A stretch of DNA of 64,000 nucleotides, taken from positions 1-64,000 of the forward strand of contig CAYSLA010000001.1 of assembly GCA_964431685.1 (NCBI GenBank), written 5' to 3'. The stretch's first letter is position 1, and every line of letters begins with the position of its first letter. Positions 1 through 8,195 of this stretch are shown here, piece after piece. Below the pieces are notes generated by a model that ran no database searches, had not been told where the DNA came from, and was given only the letters and a program-made list of their open reading frames with translations. A program made the position numbers and the translations under genes. The stretch comes from CAYSLA01 sp964431685 (GTDB lineage: Bacteria > Armatimonadota > UBA5829).

Positions 1-38
1 CAGATGATAGCACATCACATACGTTTGAGTCAAGAAAT

Positions 39-128
39 GTAGCAGCTCAGTCTCGCTGAGTACTACGTCATGCCGGTCCTGAATCAAGTTCAGGATGACG
101 TGGTTTCTCACATACTCTGAGCTCTTAC
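39..128 (+). mobile_element. MITE-like element, copy A (90 bp)
   Basis: This is a short non-coding element. Its near-perfect 12-base terminal inverted repeats are GTAGCAGCTCAG at 39-50 and CTGAGCTCTTAC at 117-128. It is flanked on both sides by the 8-base direct repeat CAAGAAAT (31-38 and 129-136), the signature of transposition. Inside are small palindromes, including TCCTGAA/TTCAGGA. A second, longer copy lies inverted at 56902-57025. Outside a 34-base internal deletion the two are almost identical. Ends of the GTAA type with 8-base duplications are what IS66-family elements make, so an IS66-type transposase elsewhere in the genome probably moved it. It has no coding capacity. Confidence 0.88.
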
Positions 129-252
129 CAAGAAATACTGACGATGGCGAATGGCCCTGGGCCGTTTGTTGACATCGCAACTTCGGCCTGCTAGACTCAC
201 ACTTGAATCACGGGCTGTTCAAGTTCCGTGTCATTGGCAGAGGGTATATGCT

Positions 253-1122
253 TTGGCTAACATCAAGATAGACGGTGGATTGTGCAAGAACTGCGGGCTA
301 TGTATTGAAGCGTGTTTCTATAGGAACTTCAGTCAGAATGGATCCGCAGTGTCAGTCGTCGAGAGTATCACCGGGTGTTCTTCGTGCGGGCACTGTGTGG
401 CCGTGTGTCCAACCCACGCGATCACCCACGATGGAGTAGGGGAGTGTGAGAATAGAACTGACTGGCCTCTGCCGGACTACGAAAGGTTCCTCAATCTTGT
501 GCGTATCCGGCGGTCGCGCCGCGAGTTCACCGGCAGGCCCGTTTCCAGGGAGGAGCTGGACAAGCTCGTGACAGCCGCCGCTCAGGCTCCAACTGCAATG
601 AACAGCCGTGAGGTCTATCTGACGTTGATAACTTCCCGGAGCGTAATCGAGAGTCTGTGCGGCAGAGCGATAGCCGGGATCAGAAAACTGATTGGCCTGC
701 TCCACAGCCCGGTGAGCAGAATCATGGTCAGGATGGCTGCTGGACCATCGTACGGGCAGCTTCTTGGGTATCTTCCGCAGTTTGAGCAGCTTGTGCGCGA
801 CTATGAAGCCGGCACCGACGTAGTGGTTTACGGCGCTCCATGTGTCGCTCTCTTTCACACGCCAAAGTCTGATACGCTGGGCGCGGAGAACGCTGTATAC
901 AGCGCGGCGCAGTTTATGCTCGCGGCAGAAACGTTAGGGCTTGGAACGTGCATAATCGGGTTCATAACGGAAACGGCCCTCAGGGATGCCGAGCTCAGAC
1001 GCGTTGCTGCCGTACCCGATGACCATCGTGTTCAGACAACAATAGCGTTAGGCCATCCGAAGTTCAGTTACTCCCGGCCTGTACCATTGCGCGAGACCAA
1101 CGTTACATTCATAGACGAGTAG
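253..1122 (+). CDS. Ferredoxin-nitroreductase fusion protein
   Basis: A predicted cytoplasmic flavin oxidoreductase of about 289 residues. The N-terminus holds two 4Fe-4S cluster motifs of the bacterial ferredoxin type (CKNCGLCIEAC, then CSSCGHCVAVCP, roughly residues 10-60). These are followed by a nitroreductase-fold FMN domain starting near the RRSRREFTGRPV segment. Ferredoxin-nitroreductase fusions are common in anaerobes and probably pass electrons from the clusters to FMN; the substrate is unknown. I chose the TTG at 253 because AGAGGG lies 8 bases upstream and the ferredoxin domain begins at once. An upstream in-frame ATG at 151 would add an unconserved arginine-rich stretch. The gene is convergent with the peptidase at 1214-4408 and preceded by MITE copy A. 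Confidence 0.85.
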   Translation: MANIKIDGGLCKNCGLCIEACFYRNFSQNGSAVSVVESITGCSSCGHCVAVCPTHAITHDGVGECENRTDWPLPDYERFLNLVRIRRSRREFTGRPVSREELDKLVTAAAQAPTAMNSREVYLTLITSRSVIESLCGRAIAGIRKLIGLLHSPVSRIMVRMAAGPSYGQLLGYLPQFEQLVRDYEAGTDVVVYGAPCVALFHTPKSDTLGAENAVYSAAQFMLAAETLGLGTCIIGFITETALRDAELRRVAAVPDDHRVQTTIALGHPKFSYSRPVPLRETNVTFIDE

Positions 1123-1213
1123 GCTGGTCCACGCTGTACACCAGAAAACCGTCGCCGCGAAGCGCAAGCTCCGCGGCCTCTGAATTGCAGCAAGGTCGCC
1201 GTGACGTGTCCAG

Positions 1214-4200
1214 TTAACGCACGAACGTTACTGTATTGTCTTCCGATGTCGAGGCGGTGTTTGGGACACCAAACTCGTCCCGGGCAGCCTCCGCCGGAAT
1301 TGACACGCTGAGCGTGCCGGAATGGACGACATCGTATACTTGGACGGAGTACAATCCTCCGCTTCCGCGAACGCTGACTTTCGCGCCTTCCGCGGCCTCG
1401 CCGGTCAATACCACATCATCCGCGGAAAAACCGTTCACGTGCCTGCTGAACAACACGGTGAAGAACGCCCTGTCTGCCTTTGTGGGGTCGCGTTGACCAA
1501 GAGCCTGGTTGATCGTGACCGTCGGTACCGACTTATAGAGCACAGTATTATCGGTGCTTGTGGAGGCAGCCGTCAGTCCACCGATGGAGTCAGTAGCCGC
1601 CCCACGAGGAATGTAGGCTGTCACCGTTCCGCTGCTCGTCAGGCCGCTTACTTCCACGGTATATTCCGCACCCGACCCGGTAACGGACACCCTCTTTTCC
1701 CCACGTGCTGTGCCGGTGATTTTGACATCTTCTGCCGAGAACCCGGTCACTGGCCTTTGAAACTCCACAGTGAACCTGATTGGCTGGGATCTGGCGGGGT
1801 CGTCCTGGCCTTCCGCCTGATCGATCCGTACGCCAGTTACGCTCGTATCGAATGTTACCACGTTATCGGTGCTGGTCGACGCAGCGTTGGGCTGGCCGAG
1901 AGAGTTGTGCGCGACGCCCGCCGGAACCCATACCTCTACCGTTCCAGCCTTTGTCAGGTTCTTGACCAATATCACGTAGCGATTACCCGAGCCTTCGAGA
2001 CTAATGGTCTTGGCGCCTCCGGCCGTTCCGCCAACGCGCACGTCTTCCGCGGTGAAGTCACTGACCGGCTGGCTGAATTCCGCTATGAACCTGATCGGCC
2101 ATGTTCTGGCCGGGTCAGGCTGTGCTTCTGCCTGGTTAACCACCACCGTCAACTGCGATTCCTGTCTGTTGTACGTCACGGTGTTGTCGATGCTTACTGA
2201 TTCCGAGTTTCCCCGACCCATCTCATCGACTGCGGCCCCGGCAGGCACAGACGCTGTTACGGTCCCGGAGCGTTTCATCCCCGAAACGTAGATCGTATAG
2301 GTTCGGCCTGAGCCGCCTACCACCGCGGAACTCGCACCGGCCGTTCCAGTGACCACCACGTCAGAAGAAGTAAATCCTGTGACAGTCCTGTTGAACGAGG
2401 CAACGAAACGGATGGGCCCCGAACTCGTGGGGTCGGGTTGTCCCGCAGCCTGCTCAACTGTGACCGTGGGACCTTCGTTGTCACCGCGCTTGTATTCCAC
2501 AACGTTATCGGTGCTGGTTGACTCAGAGTTTGTGTTTCCCGATTCGTCGGTTGCAGCTCCTTCAACAACGGAGGCTATGACTGTGCCGCTTCTTGTCATC
2601 CCGCGCACTTCGACGGTGTAAACCCGGCCTTCACCTTTGACGGTGGCCGCCGAGGGTTCGGCGGTCCCACTAAGAATGACATCGTTGTTCTCGAAGCCCG
2701 TTACACTTGCGCTGAACTCAACGGTGAAGAGAACTGGTGATCTGTCGGTAGGATCAAGCTGCTCCGCAGCCTGGTCGATTGTGACGGTCAGAGCGCCGCC
2801 GCTGGACTGTTCACCCCTAAAATCGATGCTGTCCTTGTTGCCGCTGTTTCCGCCGTCTGCAGACTTGCCGACTCTGACCGTCTGCGATGTGAATGACCAC
2901 CCGCTCTTCTTGGGAACAACCACAAACTCAGTATCGGAGGTCAGTTTGGATATGCCATACACACCTTCCGCACTGGTTGTGGAAGTAAAGCTGTTGGACC
3001 CTGAGACCGCGGTTACCACGGCACCCTGCATAGGTTTGTCCTGATCATCCACCACGCGGCCGCTGATGATCTCTCCGCTGCCCGTCGGGAATACGTTGTA
3101 TATACACTCGTCCACAACGTCGAAAGACGCATTGCCGTCACCATACACATCGATATTGGGCAGATTGTACCAGGCGTCCGCATCACCCGCCCATCCCAAA
3201 TTCAGATGGTGGTAGAGCGTGGAGTCGTCATAACCGTAACCGTCTCCAACAATTTCGTGACCGCCCAGTCCACCGCCAATGCCCAACAGAACAGGGAAAC
3301 CCGCATCGAGATTCGCATTCATCATAGGCTTGAGGGCTTCAGTGAGTCCGTTTTCGTAGTCATATCCGAACACAGCGTTTGAGTACTTGAACGTAGTCAG
3401 CAACGCAGCCTTGGCGTCGGCCGAATAGGCTCCGGAGCCTTCTGCGCTATACTGCATGTGCGAAGCCACACCCGCGTCGTGTGTCAACGCGCCAATAGCC
3501 TTACGCTGCGTCTCAGACAAGTCGCGCATCTCCTCGGGCACGAGCGGCATATCGCTCCACGAATAGGGGCCGCCCAATCCGTTACCGCCTCGCAATCTTC
3601 GTGTGGTCTCCTGCTCGTCGACCAGAATCTTGAACGAGCCTGTTCCCACTCCCACATCGGGATGTTCGTGGAAACGCATGAGCTGGGCCATGGCAGTGGC
3701 AACACATCCACAGACATAGTTCTCCTTGGCGCCAGCAGCAAATGGAGGCGTGTAAAAGTTGTACGTTGCCGCGCCGTTTGCCAGGTCCTGGCTCCACTTG
3801 GACTTGACCAGAGGAGGAACTCTCACGTCGGAAACCGCGGTCTTCTGCATCTTGGCGACATCAGAAGACATCCCAAATCCGCTGAGCCTGGCCCATTTCT
3901 GCTTGGCCCTGAGAAATGCGCTGTCAGCGACGGGCGCAGCGGAGAGGAGAGTAACGCCCTTTATGCCGCCGGGATAGTGGTGTTCATCGGGAACGGAAGC
4001 CCTGGCACGGGCGACCCTCAACGGCAGATCACGGGAGACGATTGCACCGAGTGGGTTTTTCGGTGATGGGTCGAATTCACCAGATTTGGAGAAAGCAATT
4101 ATGGGCTCCACTAGATCGTCCCCGGCCACGATCACGAAACCGGATGGGCTGAGGCTGACCACGTGGTACAGGATTTCCCCGTTTGGGCTAAGATAGGTTT

Positions 4201-4408
4201 GGGCGTTCCTGATCTCCTGTGAAATGCATGTGTCGAGTGGTCTCGGAGAGACGCGCAGCCAGGTAGCCACCGCCGCTCTTGCCTCACTCGTCGAGGTGGG
4301 TTCAGCCACACCGACCGTCGCGACAACAGCAGACAACAGCAGGGTAGCAAGAGTGATCGAGGCGAAGAAGCGAGTACGCACGGACAGCGGGACGCGGCAA
4401 CACAACAT
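1214..4408 (-). CDS. Secreted C10-family (streptopain-like) cysteine peptidase with Ig-like repeats
   Basis: An extracellular protease of about 1,064 residues. In order it has a signal peptide (hydrophobic stretch 13-34) and a Spi-type propeptide (about 40-130). The C10 peptidase domain follows at about 200-440, with nucleophile Cys235 in GCVATAMAQ and His384 in GGHEIVGDGYG. Next come a carboxypeptidase-regulatory-like beta domain (about 447-530) and five repeats of about 100 residues (540 to the end). Each repeat opens with a Q-A-x-x-Q-x-D-P-like motif and closes with S-T-x-D-N-x-V. The repeats resemble bacterial Ig-like adhesion or spacer modules. The ATG at 4408 follows AGGGAGGA with a 7-base spacer; 26 further in-frame upstream codons look untranslated. 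No sortase motif or C-terminal membrane anchor is visible. Confidence 0.88.
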   Translation of the reverse strand: MLCCRVPLSVRTRFFASITLATLLLSAVVATVGVAEPTSTSEARAAVATWLRVSPRPLDTCISQEIRNAQTYLSPNGEILYHVVSLSPSGFVIVAGDDLVEPIIAFSKSGEFDPSPKNPLGAIVSRDLPLRVARARASVPDEHHYPGGIKGVTLLSAAPVADSAFLRAKQKWARLSGFGMSSDVAKMQKTAVSDVRVPPLVKSKWSQDLANGAATYNFYTPPFAAGAKENYVCGCVATAMAQLMRFHEHPDVGVGTGSFKILVDEQETTRRLRGGNGLGGPYSWSDMPLVPEEMRDLSETQRKAIGALTHDAGVASHMQYSAEGSGAYSADAKAALLTTFKYSNAVFGYDYENGLTEALKPMMNANLDAGFPVLLGIGGGLGGHEIVGDGYGYDDSTLYHHLNLGWAGDADAWYNLPNIDVYGDGNASFDVVDECIYNVFPTGSGEIISGRVVDDQDKPMQGAVVTAVSGSNSFTSTTSAEGVYGISKLTSDTEFVVVPKKSGWSFTSQTVRVGKSADGGNSGNKDSIDFRGEQSSGGALTVTIDQAAEQLDPTDRSPVLFTVEFSASVTGFENNDVILSGTAEPSAATVKGEGRVYTVEVRGMTRSGTVIASVVEGAATDESGNTNSESTSTDNVVEYKRGDNEGPTVTVEQAAGQPDPTSSGPIRFVASFNRTVTGFTSSDVVVTGTAGASSAVVGGSGRTYTIYVSGMKRSGTVTASVPAGAAVDEMGRGNSESVSIDNTVTYNRQESQLTVVVNQAEAQPDPARTWPIRFIAEFSQPVSDFTAEDVRVGGTAGGAKTISLEGSGNRYVILVKNLTKAGTVEVWVPAGVAHNSLGQPNAASTSTDNVVTFDTSVTGVRIDQAEGQDDPARSQPIRFTVEFQRPVTGFSAEDVKITGTARGEKRVSVTGSGAEYTVEVSGLTSSGTVTAYIPRGAATDSIGGLTAASTSTDNTVLYKSVPTVTINQALGQRDPTKADRAFFTVLFSRHVNGFSADDVVLTGEAAEGAKVSVRGSGGLYSVQVYDVVHSGTLSVSIPAEAARDEFGVPNTASTSEDNTVTFVR

Positions 4409-4459
4409 TCGATGTTCCTCCCTGTAGTGACTACAAGTCACAGTCTGGGTAAGCAAGCC

Positions 4460-4484
4460 GTATGCCACAGTGTCTGCGGCATAC
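4460..4484 (-). other. Strong hairpin in the C10 peptidase leader
   Basis: An inverted repeat with 11-base arms (GTATGCCACAG at 4460-4470, CTGCGGCATAC at 4474-4484, one G-U pair) and a 3-base loop. It sits in the leader of about 115 bases between the promoter at 4531-4559 and the start codon at 4408. On the transcribed strand the T-run lies before the hairpin, so it is not an intrinsic terminator. It may stabilise the mRNA or regulate it. Confidence 0.55.
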
Positions 4485-4530
4485 AAAAAACTCTGAAAGG
4501 CCCAAATCGATGCTCGTTTACTCCAAGCTC

Positions 4531-4559
4531 ACTATACCACCAAGCCCCCCGCTTGTCAA
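4531..4559 (-). promoter_or_regulatory. Sigma-70-type promoter for the C10 peptidase
   Basis: Read on the minus strand: TTGACA (4554-4559), 17-base spacer, TATAGT (4531-4536). This is a consensus -35 and a near-consensus -10. It points at the peptidase gene with a leader of about 115 bases. Confidence 0.75.
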
Positions 4560-4683
4560 CGGGTATTTAACTAATAAGGTGTGTCACCGGCAGCGGCGCG
4601 TCTCAAAAGGGTGATCTGGAAGGATGTTTGTCTACGAACGGCTAAGTACAGAGTGCGTATAGCACACCTCGGAGGATGAAGTG

Positions 4684-5028
4684 ATGGCTGAGTGCATTTT
4701 CTGTAAGATCGCCACAGGTGAAGTAGGCAAGCTGGTATACGAAGATGAATATGTCGCTGCCTTTGATGATCTCAACCCGCAGGCTCCGGTACACGTTCTG
4801 ATTGTCCCCAAGAAGCACATCGCAAGACTCTCTGATCTGTCGGAACCTGCGGACGGGGAGATAGTTGGTCGGATAATGATTGTGGCCAACAGACTAGCGC
4901 GCGAGCGCGGAATTACCGATGATGGTTATAGAGTCGTAGTGAACTGCAATGAGGCGGCCGGACAGTCTGTGTGGCACCTGCACTTCCATCTGCTGGGCGG
5001 ACGAACGATGACTTGGCCTCCGGGATAG
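4684..5028 (+). CDS. hinT: HIT-family nucleotide hydrolase (HinT-like)
   Basis: A protein of 114 residues, typical for bacterial histidine-triad nucleoside phosphoramidases of the HinT branch. The N-terminus carries CIFCKIATGE, and the triad HLHFHLLGGR is near the C-terminus with its catalytic histidine. The family hydrolyses AMP-linked phosphoramidates in the cytoplasm. GGAGG at 4671-4675 sits 8 bases before ATG 4684, so this start is preferred over the adjoining GTG. It lies ahead of rpsU, a common neighbourhood in Gram-positive-like genomes, but rpsU has its own promoter. Confidence 0.93.
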   Translation: MAECIFCKIATGEVGKLVYEDEYVAAFDDLNPQAPVHVLIVPKKHIARLSDLSEPADGEIVGRIMIVANRLARERGITDDGYRVVVNCNEAAGQSVWHLHFHLLGGRTMTWPPG

Positions 5029-5105
5029 ACAAACGCGGAGCACGAGACACACAATAGACCGGCCGTCCTTCGCGACGGCACAGTGCTTGATTTGGAGCCG
5101 CTCAT

Positions 5106-5135
5106 TTGACACGCCAAGCGTGGTGGGCGTATAAT
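5106..5135 (+). promoter_or_regulatory. Sigma-70-type promoter for rpsU
   Basis: TTGACA (5106-5111), 18-base spacer, TATAAT (5130-5135), both boxes perfect consensus. Transcription would start near 5142 and give a leader of about 95 bases before the rpsU TTG codon. This is one of the strongest promoters in the window, which suits a ribosomal protein gene. Confidence 0.85.
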
Positions 5136-5235
5136 CTGCAATGTATTTGCCAGACACCGGCCGCGCGGGGTGCATCTTGCGATGAGCAACAGCACAGCGC
5201 AGCGGTCCGATTTTGTCGACGGAGGAGGGATCTGA

Positions 5236-5418
5236 TTGGCACAGGTTCAGGTAAAACCTAACGAGAGTCTGGACAGCGCGTTGAAGCGCTTTAAGAAGGC
5301 TCTCCAGTTAGCCGGCATCCTTAAGGAAGCCAAAGCGCACGAGCACTATGAGAAGCCTAGCGACAAGAGACGCAAGGCTGAAGCGGCCAGACGACGCAAG
5401 AATCAGCGCAAAGCCTGA
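5236..5418 (+). CDS. rpsU: 30S ribosomal protein S21
   Basis: A highly basic protein of 60 residues matching bS21 along its length. It has an N-terminal [18 protein letters not shown] segment and an arginine/lysine-rich tail ending RRRKNQRKA. bS21 binds near the 3' end of 16S rRNA in the small subunit. The start is TTG at 5236, supported by GGAGGAGGG at 5221-5229. The 160 bases before the next gene contain no convincing terminator, so read-through into pgpH is possible. Confidence 0.97.
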   Translation: MAQVQVKPNESLDSALKRFKKALQLAGILKEAKAHEHYEKPSDKRRKAEAARRRKNQRKA

Positions 5419-5581
5419 CGAACAAGCTGCGTCATCTGCCGAAGGAAGTCCCGGGCGCTGCGGGCCGGTGAACTGTCGGTTTTATGGCTGTCTGCGAATA
5501 GGGACATCGAGTGAACTCAGTATTGCACAGTATGTCAGTTGACTTGGCACCCGGTACGATGGTTGCCAGTCTCATCGTGAT

Positions 5582-7837
5582 ATGAAACCTCATTTGCGCG
5601 GCGGCGCGAATGGCTCCAAAGCCAAGACCGCGCCGAGAGAAAGACGCATCAGGATAAACTCCCAAAGGACAGGTTTGGCGGTCGCTACGATTGTCATCCT
5701 GTCCGTCCTGCTTTCTATTCATCTGCTTCCCAGCAAAGTATCCCTCCAGGTCGGAGATGTTAGCCGCGAGACGATCATTGCCAGAGGGAGCGCAGGTTAC
5801 ATAGATACTGCTGAAACCGAGTTGCGCAGGCGGCAGGCTCTCGAAAGTGTCGGCAAGGCCTACGACCCGGTTTCCAATGCTTCTGATCAGGCAATTGGGG
5901 CCCTCAAGACCATGTTCCACGCGATTGAGGACGTTCGCGCTTCCTCTGCAAATGCCTCTGCGAGTAAGAAAGTACAATTGGTGCGTGAACGCCTGGGGCT
6001 TTACCTTGGAACACGCGTCACCGACTCAGCGCTTACGGTCATGCTTACGGTTGATTCTCCGGCTCTCCGCGAGATTGAGGATGATGCGCTGCGTATCGTT
6101 TCAACGGTGATGTCCGGAGAGATCAGAGATTCCAAAGAGCATCTGGAGGCTGCAAGGCAGACAGCCGCACGCGATGCCGAGCGACTGATCAAGGATCGTG
6201 CAAAATCCAATGTCTTGAGCCAGGTCACTCAGGATGCGATACGACCAAACCGCGTGTTTAGTGAAGAGCGTACCAGATCGCTCCAGGAGGCTGCACAACG
6301 TACTGTTCCACCGGCTCACCGGCAGATCAACCCTGGGGAGATAGTGATCGCCAGCGGGGAGACTGTGCTTCAGGAGCATATTGACAAGTTCGAGGCTCTG
6401 GGACTGCGTCACCCGCGAGTGGACTACCGTTCTGTTGTCGGGATGAGTTTGTTTGTTGTGCTCGCGGTGGTATTGGTCTCGGCGTTTCTGCACACGTACC
6501 ACCCCGAAGTATACGCGAACACGAAAATGTTGCTGCTTCTGGCGCTGATTGTGGGAATCGGCACGTTCGCCCTGCGCATGAGCGGCAGTATGCTTGGCCT
6601 GCAGTTGACGGTGGACCAGGTCGGGTATCTGGGTGTTCTTTGGGTCACCACTGCGGCGATGCTATTGTGTGCGCTGATAAACCCTCACGTGGCGGTTGTC
6701 GTGTCTGCTTTGCTCTCAGTAGTCTTGTCTCTGATGGTCAATCAGGAACTGCGCTACGCCGCCACGGCGCTGTTCAGCGCGCTTGTCGGTATCTACAGCG
6801 TGGCTTACATTCGGGGCAGAAATGATTTTATGCGCGCCGGAGGATTGCTGGCGCTGACGGGAACATCCCTCACGTGGACTCTGGGCGGAATTGCTGGGGC
6901 GCAAGTATCACATATGCTGTACGGTTCGGCATGGTCGGTCTTGGTTGCGGCGTCGAGCGTATGGCTGTTCTGGTTCGGAACGTGGCTTCTGGAGAGGCCG
7001 TTCGACAAGACTACGCACATATCTCTGCTGGAGCTGGCGGACACAGACAAACCCCTGCTCAGGCGACTGGTTATGGAAGCGCCAGGCACATACACGCACA
7101 GCGTGGCGGTCGCCTATCTGGCTGAGGCGGCTGCTGAGGCGGTTGGAGCAGACGCCTTGGTTGCGAAGGTCTCCTCCTTCTATCACGATATTGGTAAGAT
7201 CAGGAGGCCGCACTTCTTCATAGAGAACCAGCACGTCGAGAATGCGCACGATAGCATCAATCCTACGCTCTCCGCACTGGTAATCACGTCACACATCAAG
7301 GACGGCGTTGATATAGCCCGCGAGGCAAGATTGCCAAGAGCAGTGATCGACGTTATCTGCCAGCATCACGGGACATCTCTGGTGCAATACTTCTATAGCC
7401 AGGTCTACGGAACGCAGGAGCCGAACGCTGCACTTGAGCAGCAATTCCGGTATTCTGGTCCCAAACCGAAGAGTAAAGAGGCGTCAATAGTTATGCTGGC
7501 GGACTCCGTGGAGGCGGCAAGCCGGAGTTTGCAGAAGCCCACTCGCGCCGCCATTGAGCTGATGGTCGAAAAGGTGATTGCCGATAAGATAGCTGATGAG
7601 CAGTTGGACGAATGCGAGCTTACTTTTAGTGACGTCAGCACGATCGTGCAGGTATTCACCAGGGCACTGGTTAGCAATATGCACGCAAGAATTGAGTATC
7701 CCGACATACCGGGAGCGGAGAGCAAAGGAAACATCACAGATGCAGATACAGATAACCAGCCGCCAGAAGACACCAGCGAAACTGACGAGGATCAGGAAGC
7801 TGGCGAAGCAGTTGCTCAAGGAGGAGAACTGCGCTGA
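5582..7837 (+). CDS. pgpH: PgpH/YqfF-type 7TM HD-domain phosphohydrolase
   Basis: A membrane protein of 751 residues. In order it has an N-terminal membrane segment (about 31-51), a large extracytoplasmic 7TMR-HDED domain (about 60-275), and several membrane helices (about 280-475). The cytoplasmic HD domain follows, with the metal motif SFYHDIGK and HHGTSL further on. Characterised members of this family (Listeria PgpH) degrade c-di-AMP to pApA, so a role in c-di-AMP turnover is likely but inferred. The C-terminal tail is acidic and low-complexity, and its last 98 bases are shared with ybeY. No clear Shine-Dalgarno precedes ATG 5582. Confidence 0.88.
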   Translation: MKPHLRGGANGSKAKTAPRERRIRINSQRTGLAVATIVILSVLLSIHLLPSKVSLQVGDVSRETIIARGSAGYIDTAETELRRRQALESVGKAYDPVSNASDQAIGALKTMFHAIEDVRASSANASASKKVQLVRERLGLYLGTRVTDSALTVMLTVDSPALREIEDDALRIVSTVMSGEIRDSKEHLEAARQTAARDAERLIKDRAKSNVLSQVTQDAIRPNRVFSEERTRSLQEAAQRTVPPAHRQINPGEIVIASGETVLQEHIDKFEALGLRHPRVDYRSVVGMSLFVVLAVVLVSAFLHTYHPEVYANTKMLLLLALIVGIGTFALRMSGSMLGLQLTVDQVGYLGVLWVTTAAMLLCALINPHVAVVVSALLSVVLSLMVNQELRYAATALFSALVGIYSVAYIRGRNDFMRAGGLLALTGTSLTWTLGGIAGAQVSHMLYGSAWSVLVAASSVWLFWFGTWLLERPFDKTTHISLLELADTDKPLLRRLVMEAPGTYTHSVAVAYLAEAAAEAVGADALVAKVSSFYHDIGKIRRPHFFIENQHVENAHDSINPTLSALVITSHIKDGVDIAREARLPRAVIDVICQHHGTSLVQYFYSQVYGTQEPNAALEQQFRYSGPKPKSKEASIVMLADSVEAASRSLQKPTRAAIELMVEKVIADKIADEQLDECELTFSDVSTIVQVFTRALVSNMHARIEYPDIPGAESKGNITDADTDNQPPEDTSETDEDQEAGEAVAQGGELR

Positions 7838-8195
7838 TGCGGTGGAGGTCAGTGTGCTCCTGACAGACGATGAGGAGATCGCGAGACTGAACAAGGACTA
7901 CCGGGGAATCGATGGCCCCACTGACGTCTTGTCGTTCAGCCAGATAGAGGATGGCGGACTCGCCGGCTTTGCGGATATCGAAGAGGAGATCCTGCTGGGA
8001 GACGTGGTTATTTCCATCGACACAGCTCAGCGCCAGGCCAGCGAGCAGGGCAGGGCTCTTGATGATGAGATAGACACACTCCTCGCTCACGGCATTCTGC
8101 ATTTGCTGGGATATGATCACGAAAACACTGAAGATGCGATGAAGATGTTTGCCAGACAAGAAGAAATACTCTCGCAGACTGGCGGCAATGACTAG
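7740..8195 (+). CDS. ybeY: rRNA maturation endoribonuclease YbeY
   Basis: A protein of 151 residues, normal for the family. The zinc-binding signature HGILHLLGYDH lies near the C-terminus, and the GPTDVLSFS motif in the middle is typical. YbeY acts in 16S rRNA 3'-end maturation and ribosome quality control. The start at 7740 (A at 7740, TG on the next line) follows AAAGGA and gives a family-like N-terminus. It therefore overlaps the end of pgpH by 98 bases in another frame. The stop codon abuts the ATG of the next gene. Confidence 0.93.
   Translation: MQIQITSRQKTPAKLTRIRKLAKQLLKEENCADAVEVSVLLTDDEEIARLNKDYRGIDGPTDVLSFSQIEDGGLAGFADIEEEILLGDVVISIDTAQRQASEQGRALDDEIDTLLAHGILHLLGYDHENTEDAMKMFARQEEILSQTGGND

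Noticed and set aside
1322..2200. A 292-codon open frame on the plus strand, and other long open frames opposite the C10 peptidase
   Set aside because: They lie antisense to the Ig-like repeats, which have a clear protein signature. They show no ribosome-binding sites and no recognisable protein features.
1214..2830. Repeated DNA considered as a CRISPR array
   Set aside because: The repeats are about 300 bases, diverged and in frame within one protein; there are no short identical repeats with unique spacers.
4460..4490. Hairpin followed by an A-run considered as a terminator
   Set aside because: The run is A on the plus strand and precedes the hairpin on the transcribed minus strand, so the order is wrong for an intrinsic terminator.
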